A stretch of 64,000 nt of DNA from Lentinula raphanica (Eukaryota > Basidiomycota > Agaricomycetes > Agaricales > Omphalotaceae). The stretch is taken from positions 806,001 through 870,000 of the forward strand of contig JANVFP010000020.1 of assembly GCA_027919835.1 (NCBI GenBank), given 5' to 3'. This document shows, in pieces, positions 47,484 through 58,800 of the stretch. The translations under genes and the position numbers were made by a program. The notes under the pieces were generated by a model. The model had not been told where the DNA came from. It was given only the letters and a program-made list of their open reading frames with translations, and searched no databases. Every line of letters begins with the position of its first letter. Position 1 is the stretch's first letter.

Positions 47484-49821
47484 ATGCACAACGTCTCTAC
47501 TTCGACTAGTATTCCTCCTCCTCTTCCAGCCCAGCAACAGACTGCTGTGCCAGTCCCGCAGGCAGCTGCAGCACCTGATGCAGAACCTTCGAAGAAGAAG
47601 CGTGGTCCGAAATCATCGCTCTCCGACGATCAGCTCGATGTCATCCAGTCTTATTTTCCAGAAATGGAGAAACTCCTCAAGCGGCATAACCTCCACGCTG
47701 GAAAAGAAGACAAAGTCGCAGATCCAGATGCGGTGGTTACTTGGTTCGACAGCACCATCACAAAGATCCTCAGATCGGAGGCTTTCGAGACGCTTGATAA
47801 ATCTAAGAAGACTCCAGCCCAGTGGCGTGTAGTAAGTCTGAACTCCACTTACGCTTCTGCAGTATCCATTGATGTGTTGCTATAGGTGGTTCGAGACGTC
47901 TTCAAGAACTATCGAAACAATACTTTCATCCCGAAGAATCAGAAAACTTTTGCGTTGCGCTACCTTCAACAAAAAAACAACGACACTCGCAGTCCTGATG
48001 ACTTTATCAAGGCAGCCGATGCGTTAGTCTCGTTCAAAGTCCCCGCTGCTCCAAAGAAGCTGTTTGAACGCGCGAACAAGGAAGCTATCATCGCTTTGAT
48101 GAACAAGAAAATTGTGGAATCGAACAGTGTTGACCGTGGCGAGAACGCGACGACAGAATCCTCTGGAACTCCACGTAATCCCAATCCTGCGGCACTCTAT
48201 CAAAATGCGTTGACGGAACTATGGGCCAAGGCGGACAAACAGGATTACATTGAGGAAGCATCGTCCGTGGATATTTTCAAGTGAGATTGCTTTCGAATCT
48301 ATGAGGATCAATGTATTAACCATTTCCTGCTCCGCAGAAACCAAGGCATGTTCCAAGAATCCATGTATAACTCTCTGTGCGCTTTGGCAGAAGGTGGCGC
48401 AATAGGGCCCAGTGAAATGCTCCTTTGGGTTGGTTTCCGTGACAAGGACGATGTTCTGCAATGCCTACGGTAGGTCCATTTTGAATCATCATGTTCGAAC
48501 TGTTGGTGATATGGCAAGTTCAGATTGCACGCTCATCACCGTTTTGATCCCGACAACGCCATCAGACCGTTTATTGAGGGTGATGAAGCTATGAAGATTG
48601 AAACTGCATGGGAAGGATACTGCGAAGAGACTATTCCCCGTATGTCCCCTGTAATATCTTCTTCATTCTTCACGTTGATGAGCTTTGTGTGCTTCTTAGA
48701 TCACGATAAGAAATCGGCTTGCAATGAGGATGCCACCAGTGAAGATGCCTCTAATGTCAATGTCCTTTCTACCGCAGCTGGAATACCGGTGCTTCCTGAT
48801 ATCGACTTCGATAACACGACGCGTATCCAGCTTTCAGAGACACTCATCAACTTTCGCAAAGCCCTGTGGAGTAAGTACTGAATTGAACACTGTGATCTTG
48901 TTGATAGTGAACTAATAAGTTTCGTCAGATTTCAGCTATCCAGCTGATAACAATATGCCCTCAGTGCCGGTAGCCCGCATATCTGCTCATCCAGAGGACT
49001 ATATTGACGTTGAGAAGTTCTCGCAAGCAGCTCAACTTGCCACCGTCGAGACTTTGGACCTCATCACTCTTTTTTCGCTCGCGAGGTACCTGGGTAGCGT
49101 ATCGCATGCTAAACATGCCACTCCCTTCACCTTTAGAACAAAGGATGACATTCAACGACGAGTCCATGATCGGACTATCATGGAAGAGAAGGAACGGCAG
49201 ACCGGCGATGAAATCATATATGACAATGCTCCTGCATCTTCGACTGAGCATTCACCCACTTCTGTCGACCCTCCTGCGCCTGTGGGCACTTCGGTGGATC
49301 CTCCTTCTACTGTTGACCCATCCTCTGCTTCCATTGCCCCTCCTTCACCTGTGGACCTGTTCCGGACTTCTGTAAACCCTCCTTCCCCTGTGGACCCGCC
49401 TCCTACTTCTGTGGACTGTTCTTCCCCTGTGGACCCGTCTTCTGCTTCCATTGACCCTTCTGTGGACCCATCTGCCACTTGTGTGGACCCTCCTGGTCCT
49501 GACGTAGCTTTGCTCGATGCATCAGGTCCTTCCACTGACAGCCCACCTACACCTCTCGCCATCGATACATCAGTGCGATATAAGAAGCGGAAGCATTCTA
49601 TCCATAATGAAGATCAAGAAAACACTGCGCCTGCTCCGAAAATCCGCAAACGTACCAGGGCGAGTGGAGGAGAGGATGCAGGTGAAAGAGTTGGACGGGT
49701 AACACGGGCGAGTACGAAACAAGCAGCGGAACAAACTTCGCGAACACTCAGAGGCGGACGGCGGGGTCATGTGGTTGGAGGGCCTGGAGACAAAGTCAAG
49801 AAAGGCAAAGGCCGCCGCTGA
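47484..49821 (+). CDS. KDZ accessory gene III, unknown function, Pro-rich with basic tail
   Basis: Exons in phase: 47484-47831, 47886-48280, 48339-48469, 48524-48639, 48700-48870, 48929-49821. The N-terminus has Pro/Ala/Gln, then a basic KKKRGPKSSLSDDQ segment and a helical region (VIQSYFPEMEKLLK). The middle contains FRDKDDVLQCLRLHAHHRF. The last exon holds a tandem array of SVDPP.PVDP-type units (about 49250-49500) and a strongly basic Arg/Lys/Gly tail (KIRKRTRASGG, RGGRRGHVVGG) ending KGKGRR, consistent with nuclear or DNA binding. No known domain. It is the only plus-strand gene of the element and appears intact. Confidence 0.75.
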
Positions 49822-49849
49822 ATTGTGGACGGTCTTGCCGAATCGGATG

Positions 49850-50208
49850 GACTTGGATTGGATTGTATTCTGTGTTTATTTCCCTTTGCTGTTTATTCTG
49901 TATGCCGTTTATTCTTTATTGGTTATGCTGTTTATTCTGTATGCCGTTTACTCTTTATTGCTTATGCTGTTTATTCTTTATGCTGTTTATTCTGTTTATT
50001 CCTTATGTTTGTTGACTATTACAGTGTTTATTCATATGCTGTTTATTGAATATACTGGTTGCTGTTTATTTTGGTGAGAGTGTTTATTACTTGTTGTATG
50101 TACAGGTAAATCAAAATCAATAGTAAAATGTTTATTACTGTGTTTATTACTGTTTATTTCAATCTGGTCTTGACCTGGGTTGTTTATTTAATACTGAGCC
50201 GGATTCCT
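49850..50208. repeat. Right terminal and subterminal repeats of the KDZ element
   Basis: More than a dozen GTTTATT motifs, several inside a period of about 18-24 bp (TGCTGTTTATTCTGTATGCC), then the right inverted repeat ending near 50190. These mirror the AATAAAC motifs at 33282-33612. The ORFs read through this tract are low-complexity artefacts. Confidence 0.8.
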
Positions 50209-52844
50209 GTTAGAAAGTGCTGGAGTCACCGTTTCAGGGAAGAAGACATATCCCGCGCTCTCTAAACTCGACTTTGCTGGCTCCGTCGTTTCTCTCGATG
50301 GACTCATCCTCTCTCAATCCCTCATCGACAAAGTTCTTCGCTGGCCATATCCCATCTCAGTCTCTGAAGTACGAGGTTTCCTTGGGCTTGCCGGTGGTGC
50401 GAGGAAATGGATCAAGAACTATTCCATCATCGTCTATCCCTTGACGCGTCTTCTTCATATCGACATAGAGTTTATCTTTGACACTCAATGTGAAGCTGCA
50501 GTTGACGAAGTGAAGCGACTGCTAACTTCGGCTCCTATACTCATCAAAACCAACTTCGAAATGGCGGCTACAATAACCTCTCCTCCACGTTCCTCTGATG
50601 AGAACCTAATCGTTGTCGGTGTTGACTCTTCCTATCTTGGTACCGGCTACGTTCAGTATCAGATACGTGATGGTCTCAAACGACCATCTCTTTATGGGTC
50701 AAGTACATTCTCTCGCACTCAACAGAACTATGGACAACCGAAATCCGAAGTATTTGGTTTGTTCGTCGCTCTCAAATCTCTCCGTCATCGTCTCACGATG
50801 ATTCATTTCCGACTCGAGCATGATGCTACCGCGCTCGTCAAAATGCTCAAGCAACCAAACGACATCCCTAATGCACCTATGCTCAGATGGATCTCGTGGA
50901 TTCGCCTCTTTGACATGGAGTTTCTTCATGTTCCCGGAGCTTCTATGAAATTCGAAGATGCTCTTTCACGAGCTCCACCAATAAATATCGGCATCCCGGA
51001 TCCAGCTGAACAAATCGAACAGTTTCTGGACCACTGGGAAGATGGGTTATGCCTAAAACAAGCTCTCAATGACATGTGGTCGAGAATCTCTTCTCCGTAC
51101 GACATACACTCTTCTATTCCTTATTCGATCTACTCATCCCTTGTTTCGCACATGTCTTTCGTCGAGTCGTTCTCTATTGCAACAGGGTCTTGTGGATACA
51201 CTGAGGACAGTGCTTTTTCTTTGTTGACCCACACTCTCCCTCTATCGCGCGATCAAGAATCCCTACAATTTCACGAATTCTATCAGAGGAAGTCTCCGTT
51301 ATCAACATCGTTTATATATCACTTGGGAAAAGAAGAAGTAGAGCTCGAAACGATCTTATATCACTCTTACGTGGTCCCTCAATGCGACTCTCATATCTCA
51401 ATGTCCCAGGAAGTTCAAGAAGTGGATTTGGAAGATGAACATTGGGACGAGATACGTGATTACCTTTCAGACAGCATCATACCTGATCGTTACCTTACAG
51501 AAAAGTCTCGTCGTTGATTCATCAAGAAGACGACACGATTTGGACTCAACGGAGGAAAACTCTTCCTCCTCCCCAAGAAATCATCATCACGTATACCTAG
51601 ACTCGTTGTCGAAGACAGATCTCAACGATCTACCCTCGTTTACGAAGCTCATGTCACAGCTGGACACCGAGGGAGAGATCCCACTTACAAGCTGTTGTCG
51701 GAAAGGTTTTACTGGAAGAATCTGTTTCAGGATGTCTCATGGTTCGTGCGATCCTGTATAGAGTGCCAAAAAGCAATGGCAAAGAGGCCAGTGCTTCCTT
51801 ACTCTGAATCTTGGACCGCACCGCTAATTCGACATTTCAATATTGACACCATTCACATGCCTACCGGCGAACGTGGATTCGAATATGTTTTCCACGCCGT
51901 CGAACCAACTATTGGTTGGCCAGAAGCTAAGGCCGTTCGAAGAGCAACATCCAAGGCTATGGCTCAATTCATTTACGAAGACATCATCTGCCGATTTGGA
52001 TGTGTGCCCTACATCTCCGTTGACGGCGGATCCGAATTCAAGGGAGAGGTTGCTCATCTTCTCGCAACCCTCTACCACTGCACAGTGGTCATTTCTACGC
52101 CTTATCACCCAGAAGGAAATGCTCCAGTCGAAAGACAGCACCAAGTCTTCACTTCCTGTCTGTTCAAACTCGCAGGTGACGCTAAGGGTACATGGCCCAG
52201 ATACGTACAACCTACTTTATTCGCAATTCGAGTCACTACCACTCGCTCTACAGGTTATCAACCTTTTTACCTCTTATATGGACAAAGTCCGGTCTTCTCC
52301 TTCGACGTGAACGAGCATACATGGCAAACCTTAGATTGGGACAAAGTCAATACTCACGAAGATCTTTTGGAACTGCGTGCCCGCCAAATACTTAGGAGAG
52401 ACAAAGACTTAGAAGCAGCTATGGAAACCCTCAGGAAGTCAAGGCGTGAAGCCATTGAAAACCAAGCTAAGCGCCATCATTATCAATTCGACTTTGCTGA
52501 CTACGAAGAAGGCATGTTCGTTTGGCTTCGAGAGTCCCATCTCGACGAAATCAAAGGCGGCAAAGGAGAATGGACCTACGCCGGGCCTTATATCATTTAC
52601 AAGAAGCTGGACAACGACGCGTTCATCCTTCGGGAGCTCTCAGGAGCAGTCATGCGTGGACGAGTCAATATCCGACATCTTCGACTCTTCTTCTTCTGTC
52701 CAGATAATCAGACGTTGAGATCGTCTCTCAAGATACCGACGCACCTTGATTCCACTATCACAAATCCGGAGTCTAAGGTGTCCGTCGCGATATCCTTTTG
52801 GATTGCGAACGGACTTCTCTAGCCTCGTCTTTCCTTCCTCACTC

Positions 52845-53789
52845 ATGGACGAATCGACTTATCTTTGTACTGGTCATCCTTCACCTCTACCTGGCTTCAC
52901 ACCGTGGTCAACGAAGGAACGTCTTATAGGTTTCTACAGATGTCCACCGACTTGTCCCGTACATCAAAACAGATCGGGACTATATAATTTTCGGTTCTCT
53001 AACGTTCGTAAACGTTCAGGCGTGCAGGACGCGAGCGTCTTCAATTCAGATATCTACTATTATAATCCATTCTTCTTTGCTCCTTGGGAATCCGAACACA
53101 ATCATCCCACCAATCCCGATCTCATTTCCGACATTCCTCCATACTCACGAGTCGAAATCTGGTTCGCGAGACCTATCATGGTTCTGGATCAGAACAACAA
53201 ACTCACAGCTGTGTGGGTACGAGATCCTTTCCTTACTTTCTCCGAGCTCTACCTTGGAGTGACGGAACGTCGAGTCCCATATCGCTATCTGGAGACAGAT
53301 GCCTCTTCCTATCCTTTCAACGAGCGGTACTTCACGGAATGTTGTAATCAACTCGCTCTTGACCACGAAACGAACTCCTTATGTCTATGGCATTTCAGGA
53401 GAGCTATCATTCATCCTCGAAGTTGGATCAAGTTTGTATGGTTACTCGAAATGAATCACAACGACATTCCTGTGTATTCTCTATCCCAACAACCTACAGA
53501 TACCCTCCTCGAAATCGAAGCTGATCATCGCATTCGTATCGTCGACGGGCTTGCTAAAGCGCTCGCGTTCCATATGATACTATTGGAACGCATTGATCTT
53601 AATGATGCTAGGTTTTACCAGGACAACGAGCAACGAATGAAGGTTGTACTCTCCGACTTCAATTGCTTCTTGTCTATAGATGATATCCATGATATGGCTT
53701 TGCGGCTCGCATATGACGGCGAGCTGTTGAGTTTCACTAACCAAGTCAACTTCTACTCACACGGAGTCGATGTACTCGACTATATCTGA
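52845..53789 (+). CDS. Extra ORF of the gypsy element, unknown function, about 314 aa
   Basis: This long intact ORF lies between integrase and the 3' LTR, in a different frame from pol. The frame opens upstream (52746), but MDESTYLCTGH at 52845, just after the pol stop (52820-52822), is the likely start. It is rich in aromatic residues and Pro, with Cys pairs (YRCPPTCPVHQ, FTECCNQL) and a charged C-terminal half (ALAFHMILLERIDLND). I see no signal peptide or transmembrane segment, so an envelope-type protein is not supported. Full length and intactness suggest it was under selection with the element. No family recognised. Confidence 0.75.
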   Translation: MDESTYLCTGHPSPLPGFTPWSTKERLIGFYRCPPTCPVHQNRSGLYNFRFSNVRKRSGVQDASVFNSDIYYYNPFFFAPWESEHNHPTNPDLISDIPPYSRVEIWFARPIMVLDQNNKLTAVWVRDPFLTFSELYLGVTERRVPYRYLETDASSYPFNERYFTECCNQLALDHETNSLCLWHFRRAIIHPRSWIKFVWLLEMNHNDIPVYSLSQQPTDTLLEIEADHRIRIVDGLAKALAFHMILLERIDLNDARFYQDNEQRMKVVLSDFNCFLSIDDIHDMALRLAYDGELLSFTNQVNFYSHGVDVLDYI

Positions 53790-53822
53790 GTTCAAGGACG
53801 AACTCACTTTTGTTGGGTGCAC

Positions 53823-54310
53823 TGTGGTAGGGCTGGATGCCCTTGGGTTGGAACTCACCTTCGACGCTTCCTGTGGATCTGTAACTCCATCGGTCATGCC
53901 CGTCGCTGTCTTCTCTTCCTTCGCATCCGACCTCGATTATTCCGATTCCAAGTTATATTCAAATTCGCTGGACTCGATCACTTTACCTGTACTTATATCT
54001 CCTATCTCATCTTTCCGCCTCGGACTCGATACACGACAGAGAGTCCTCTATAACGTTGTACTATCATCAAAATAAAGTTCAGTTTCTACCCTCGTAACAA
54101 AGAGACTCAGTCTTTAAGGTTCGAACTCGTTGTGATTGCCAACGTGGACGAATCTGTCCAATAAACTTCATTCTTCAACTTCTACTTCTACACTCTCTAA
54201 CACACTTACTTAACCCACCAGACCCTCGGAACCTTCATACGGCTACTCACCGTAACGGCGCGACCTCGCTTTCTGAGAAGACCATCCCAGGACCATTCCT
54301 CTCTTCTACA
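53823..54310 (+). repeat. 3' LTR of the gypsy element
   Basis: 488 bp, looks identical to 28946-29433, followed by TSD ACGG (54311-54314). No obvious polypurine tract precedes it. The last 30 bp before it contain GAGTTCAAGGACGAACTC, a small inverted repeat. Confidence 0.95.
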
Positions 54311-54314
54311 ACGG

Positions 54315-57300
54315 AGGAACTGGTGCTTCCATTAGATCTATCTTGGGCCTTTCATACGTCGCTGGGAGGACTCTGAGGACACGATTGATGCCAGCTTCGC
54401 ATTTGTCACAACATTCCAGCCTCTCGAATCATCGGTTATCGAATCAGGCAATCTTTCTTCGCCTTTTCGAGCCTTTTATACTCTCTAAAACTCCAACCTG
54501 TATATTCGAGGACGCCGATTCGCTCGACACATCTCAGGAGATACGGGGTTCGCGTCCCATTCTACGCCTCTCACGAATCAAGTCCCTTCAGCACCCTTGA
54601 CTCTCCGACACGACTCCTCATAGAATGGGTAGAGATCTCGTCTGGGTGATGTAGTGAAGGCTGTCGCAAGTCAAAATCCAACGCATCCGTCTCTTGCCGG
54701 TACGTGAATTCAGATTTTCCCTTGTCCACCCTCTCCAGTCCATTTACAGACCTTCTCCCGTGGACCCGTATACACCGTTGTTTCGACCAAAACTCGCAAA
54801 ATGTGACGTTCGTAAGGCAGGAGGGGCAACAGAAGGAACGTGTAGTGGGTTCCGGGCTAAGTTGTACGTCGAAGGGGTGAACAACTTGGGCGGAACTCGG
54901 GGAAATTTATCACAGATATCGATCATGCCCTCCTCTCATCTCATCCCCTCGCTCTCCCCCACCTCATCCAAATCCCTTCCCAACACCGACCCGGCGATTC
55001 TACCTCGTACTCTCCTCTCCGCCTTCACCGTTTCCGTTCTAACCCAAGACGACGATCAATTCGACGAAGAATGTAACGAAACGCGGCTCCGTGTTCTCTT
55101 CATAGAAGGTCATCGATATCATCGACATCAATCATCGATAGACAGAGAAACTAGTGACTGATTCAGGTCCTCTTGCCCAAGCGTCCTTGGAATCATTCTC
55201 CCGATTGACTTGTCTTGAGGTTCGTCGTAGCTCGTTGTACGACAGGAGGGAACGAATGGAGGAGACGAAGGAAAAGATGGGGAAAGAGCGGAGGAGGGAG
55301 GGAGTACAAGGGGAAATGAAGGGGGAAATGAAGGGAAGAGATAGGACCCTGATGTTGAGATCGAGTCAGGGACGCGGACGGTGTGAACTCCCCTTCCACC
55401 ACTGGAGGAGTCATATCTATCAAGCTCGTTGATAATAATCGAGCCCATGTTCGTGTTCGCGTGTCTATCCTCTTCCTCCCCCCTTCTCACCCCAACTATG
55501 ACTGTATAAACCGTTGAAGATGCAGGACTGGTGGTGACGCTCGAAGGTTCACGCTCATACCTCCCGGTTAACTTGATTGGACAGTCGGTGGTGAACGGAA
55601 GCATTGGAGGAGAACGGGAGGGGAAGGTTCTTTTGAGGATGTAGCAACAGCCGCCTTTGGGAGTATCATTCTGAGGGAGTTGAGTCCGCCACTAACCGAT
55701 TCTCATAGTGGCTGCCGCACGGGGAAACGTAGAAACGTTTCGCAGTCATCGGGGTGGAGAGCAAGAATCGGAGATGAAAGTCGGGCGTTCCGGAGGATAT
55801 CCTGGAAACGAGAGGTGGAGTTGGGGGAGAGGGGTGGACGAAGAAAGAGAGAGTGTGTAGGGTATGATCGATGTCGATGATCTGTTAAATATCCCGAAAT
55901 TTGATTATGCCCAAGCCGGTTCTGACGCGACACGTTCCCCTCCTTTCTAAGTCATGTACATTTCCCTGCTCGTTACGAGAGTTATTTGACCGAAACGAGT
56001 TCGTCAATGAAGGACGTGTGCATGCATTGAGCTCGATTGATGTTGAAAGGACGGAGGAAGGGGAAGGAAGGGAGGGGAGATGACAGGGTTCCGAATTCGC
56101 TTCGTATGGTCATCCTTGACGAGGGGATTACATGAGGTTGAGTGGGGGAAGAGGTGAGAGAGAGCGTGGAGGTATACAGATTGGAAGAGAGGGTGCATGC
56201 CAAGAACAATAAGCCTCATGTCATTTTCGACTCATGCAATTGCACTCACCCATGCCCTTGTGTGTACATCTCTACTTCCCACCGAAACCTCTACAGAGGG
56301 CCATCATCATAATTCGTTCCCTTCTAATCAAAGCATCGTCGAAAGAGTTCTGCCGCCAGAGTCCTTCTGACAACTTGGATTTTCTGAGTAGAGTTGGAAG
56401 ACGAAGAGCGAAACAGTGAGGGAAAGGACAGAGGGATGAGGGAGCGAGGGTGCATTACCGCCTATCTCTACTTCCCACAGGAAACTCCGGGCGAGATTAT
56501 AGTCTGATAATTGATTGGGACCCTTCTAATCAAAGAACCAATGAAATCGTTGTTTCCCCGCCAGAGTTCTTCATCTAACACCTTGATTGTTCTAAGCTGA
56601 TTTAGAACAGGAGAATCGTAGAAATGGATAAAGAGGGTGACGGAAGACCAAGAGCGAGGAGGGAAACGGAAGACCAAGGACGAAGAGGAAGGGAGAGAGG
56701 AAGGGGAAGAGTACAGGTCGTTCCCACGACAGACCCTCTCTCTGCATTCCCAGCCGAAGCACCACGGGAGTCCGTTCGTGCTGACGATACTCTGTTACAG
56801 AAAGATGAGGAGATGGAGGTGACGTTGAAAAAGTGCTGATGACGGCGATGTTATGAATGCGGCTCGTTGAACGATACCCGACAATTCAACGTCGGTTTGA
56901 CCGGTGTTTTTCAGAGGTCTTTTTGAGCGTTCAGCAGCGGTTGACGTGGGTGTTTGAAGAACGAGTATGGTTCTTGATAGATAAGAAGAGCGAGATGAGT
57001 GGAGGTCGGGATGGACGAGAAGAGAAACGTACCACAGCACCAAAATGCCTTCGACCCAACGTTCGACCCCATACCATATCAACTCAGGCATTGTCAGAAC
57101 TATAATCGATCTTGAAACTTAGAAAAGGTCCTGCTGGGATTGTGTGGGAAAGAGAGAGTACGGGGTCCCAATCCGACATCGCACGATTAGTCTTGCGAAG
57201 GGGTTTGCGAGAGGTGGGTGTGGGGAAAGGGGTGGGGGAGAGGGAGAGGGATGGAGGTAGCAGATGAAGAGAAAGGTTTTCGAGAAGAGGAACAGTTCAT

Positions 57301-58800
57301 ATAACTTGTATCCCCGAACTGTGACCAATGAATTCGCCTTGTTCACCCGGGAGAAGACGGGGTTCCGATTTAATTTCGTACGGTCGAGCTTGACGAAGGG
57401 GTTACGAGGAGTGAAGCGGGGAAAAGATGAACTGGGCGAAGACATAGAGACGAGGAGAGGGTAGAATGCGCGATTCGATATTTCGTTGGAATTTGTCTGG
57501 TGAACACGACTACCACATAGCTCACGCTCGACCCGTGCTTTGTTCCCGCTCTCAGTCGTGTATATCCCTGCTGGTCGCGAATGTTGGTTAAAAGAAACGA
57601 GCTCGTGAGTGCATGATGTTGAAAAGACTGAGGGAGGAAAGGGGAGTATAGAGCAGGGGTGGGGAGAAGATGGGGATACTGTTCAGCTTCGTACAGTCGT
57701 TCGTAACGAGGGGGTTTCGACAAGTGAACGGGGAGGGTGTGGGTGTGGAGGTTGAAATTTTGAAACGTTGACGTTGAGCTACTGGGCTAAGATATAGAGA
57801 CGAAGAGAGGGAGGAACGTGTGATCTGATGATTGTCGTTCGACCCATGCCCTGTTCTCATGTTGTGCGTGCGCCGCGATGAACGTTTTCGGCCGAATCCA
57901 GATAGAGAGCTGATTAAGATTCCTGAGTAAAAATCAATTTGTAAACAACAGAAATATCACTCACAAATCCGTCCCTTGCTGACTTTCCTCTTGCAGCGCC
58001 AGCGTCCCATTCATCCATAGCTCAATTCAAAGCCTGGAGGATCCCACCAGACAGCCAGAGGAAGGCTCGACGATAGCTCTTCTTGAAAGCCTCCTCCGAT
58101 AAGCACGTAGAGCCATCCTTCAAATCGTGTAGTAAACGCTGTTGTTTGGGGAAGGAGCAGCAAGGGTCGCGAGGAGGGAGGAGGAGGGGTAGCACGGAGT
58201 TCTTCATGATCAATCAGTTTCGTATATTTGGTCTTGACGAATGGTGGGAAGAGGGTGGTGATAGTGGACGAAGGTATAGAGCATTGAGAGGGCTGTGTAT
58301 GATCTGGTAAGTCCCCGAATTCTTCCCAATGAAGACGATTAAGGCAGTTCATCAAGCAGCTCGGGCCCAGACCATTCCTCTTCTAGTTCGACTTATCCCG
58401 GGATGTGTTGCCCCCTCCTTCATTCTGCGTCGTGTATATTGAAGTGCGTTTGCGGATACAACCCGAGATTTACTTCGTTCGACGGTCGTGAATATCGATC
58501 ATGCCTGCACAAGATATAAGCCTCCCTACAGAGTATATGGTAGTATGAGAGTTACATACCACCCTCACTCGATGATCAAATGGACTAATTCACATACTCT
58601 TCAGACCTGCAACCACACGAATCAGTCGAGGACCTCATCAATAATCTCTTACATTCCAACGTTCCTCACGACGCTAGCGATGATCGGGATAGATCTTCTT
58701 TTTGTTCATGTATATGCTATCGCGTGAGGGGAGTAGATGGAGTAAGGTTTGGGGGAGCTTCAATCCAGCGTTACGCCCTCAATCTCGAGTGAAGTTTGGC
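54315..58800. repeat. Field of degenerate repeats right of the gypsy element
   Basis: No gene supported. Units near 56085, 57160, 57355, 57670 and 58195 share a pattern of the type GGGGTTCCGA..T..TTTCGTA.GGTC...TTGACGA.GGGGTTACGA, followed by GAGAGG-rich sequence. Related units lie at 27.6 and 28.1 kb. About 54920-55140 resembles 60970-61200 (CTAACCCAAGACGACGATC against CTTACCCAAGACCGACGATC). The ORFs here are Pro/Ser- or Arg-rich readings of biased DNA. Confidence 0.55.

Larger units (their letters stand above)
33282..50208 (-). mobile_element. KDZ-type DNA transposon, 16.9 kb, with three accessory genes
   Basis: Inserted in gypsy RT with target GTTAGAA on both sides (33275-33281 and 50209-50215). 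The 8th base differs (C against T), so the TSD is 7 bp, or 8 with one mutation. Imperfect inverted ends: AGTATTAA...AAACAAACACCCCAGGTCAAGACCAG on the left and the complement ending CTGGTCTTGACCTGGG...TTAATACT on the right; the outermost 10-20 bp do not match. Many AATAAACA-type motifs fill both subterminal regions in opposite orientation. Content: transposase (33613-37721, -), accessory genes 39113-40461 (-), 40704-46178 (-) and 47484-49821 (+), a small palindromic element (38014-38555) and palindrome C (40797-43881). KDZ elements (Kyakuja-Dileera-Zisupton) are known to be expanded in Agaricomycetes. Confidence 0.88.
32055..52822 (+). pseudogene. Gypsy pol: RT, RNase H, integrase; split by the KDZ element and carrying one TGA
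   Basis: The left part (32055-33281) carries RT motifs: SALWAVAKKPGSDPPIRIV, MSADCYSGFDHCYV and the catalytic SNYVDDNGV. It is cut after ALE by the KDZ element (TSD GTTAGAA, 33275-33281 and 50209-50215) and resumes exactly in frame at 50216 (SAGVTVSGKK, RGFLGLAGGARKWI). RNase H follows (VVGVDSSYLGTGY, SEVFGLFVALKSLR, LEHDATALV), then integrase: H...H (EAHVTAGHRG) with CIEC, catalytic D in NIDTIHMP, D in SVDGGSEF and E in NAPVERQHQ. TGA at 51515-51517 interrupts the same frame between RNase H and integrase; a single C-to-T change from CGA would give it. It ends at 52822. Confidence 0.92.
28946..54310 (+). mobile_element. Ty3/gypsy LTR retrotransposon, split by a 16.9-kb KDZ-type DNA transposon
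   Basis: Two 488-bp LTRs (28946-29433 and 53823-54310), TGTGG...CTACA, look identical by eye and are flanked by a 4-bp TSD ACGG (28942-28945 and 54311-54314). Order: LTR, primer-binding site, gag-protease ORF, pol ORF (RT, RNase H, integrase), an extra ORF, LTR. Integrase after RNase H places it in Ty3/gypsy. Without the insert it is about 8.4 kb. No chromodomain is visible after the integrase. A clear purine tract before the 3' LTR is not evident. Confidence 0.95.

Noticed and set aside
49769..50077. ORFs rich in Tyr, Leu and Phe at the right end of the KDZ element, resembling membrane proteins
   Set aside because: They are readings of the GTTTATT repeat array.
33282..50208. TET/JBP dioxygenase gene on the KDZ element
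   Set aside because: I looked for the Fe(II)-binding HxD and downstream His/Arg pattern in the three accessory genes and did not see it.
52560..52822. Chromodomain at the C-terminus of the gypsy integrase
   Set aside because: The tail has a GPY-like region (TYAGPYIIYKKL) but no chromodomain aromatic pattern.
52845..53789. Envelope-like protein of the gypsy element
   Set aside because: No signal peptide, transmembrane segment or fusion-peptide-like region is visible, so position alone does not justify it.
55128..57860. Ser/Pro-rich ORFs on the minus strand between 55 and 58 kb as possible genes
   Set aside because: They recur in the degenerate repeat units and reflect purine/pyrimidine strand bias; no splice-consistent gene or domain.
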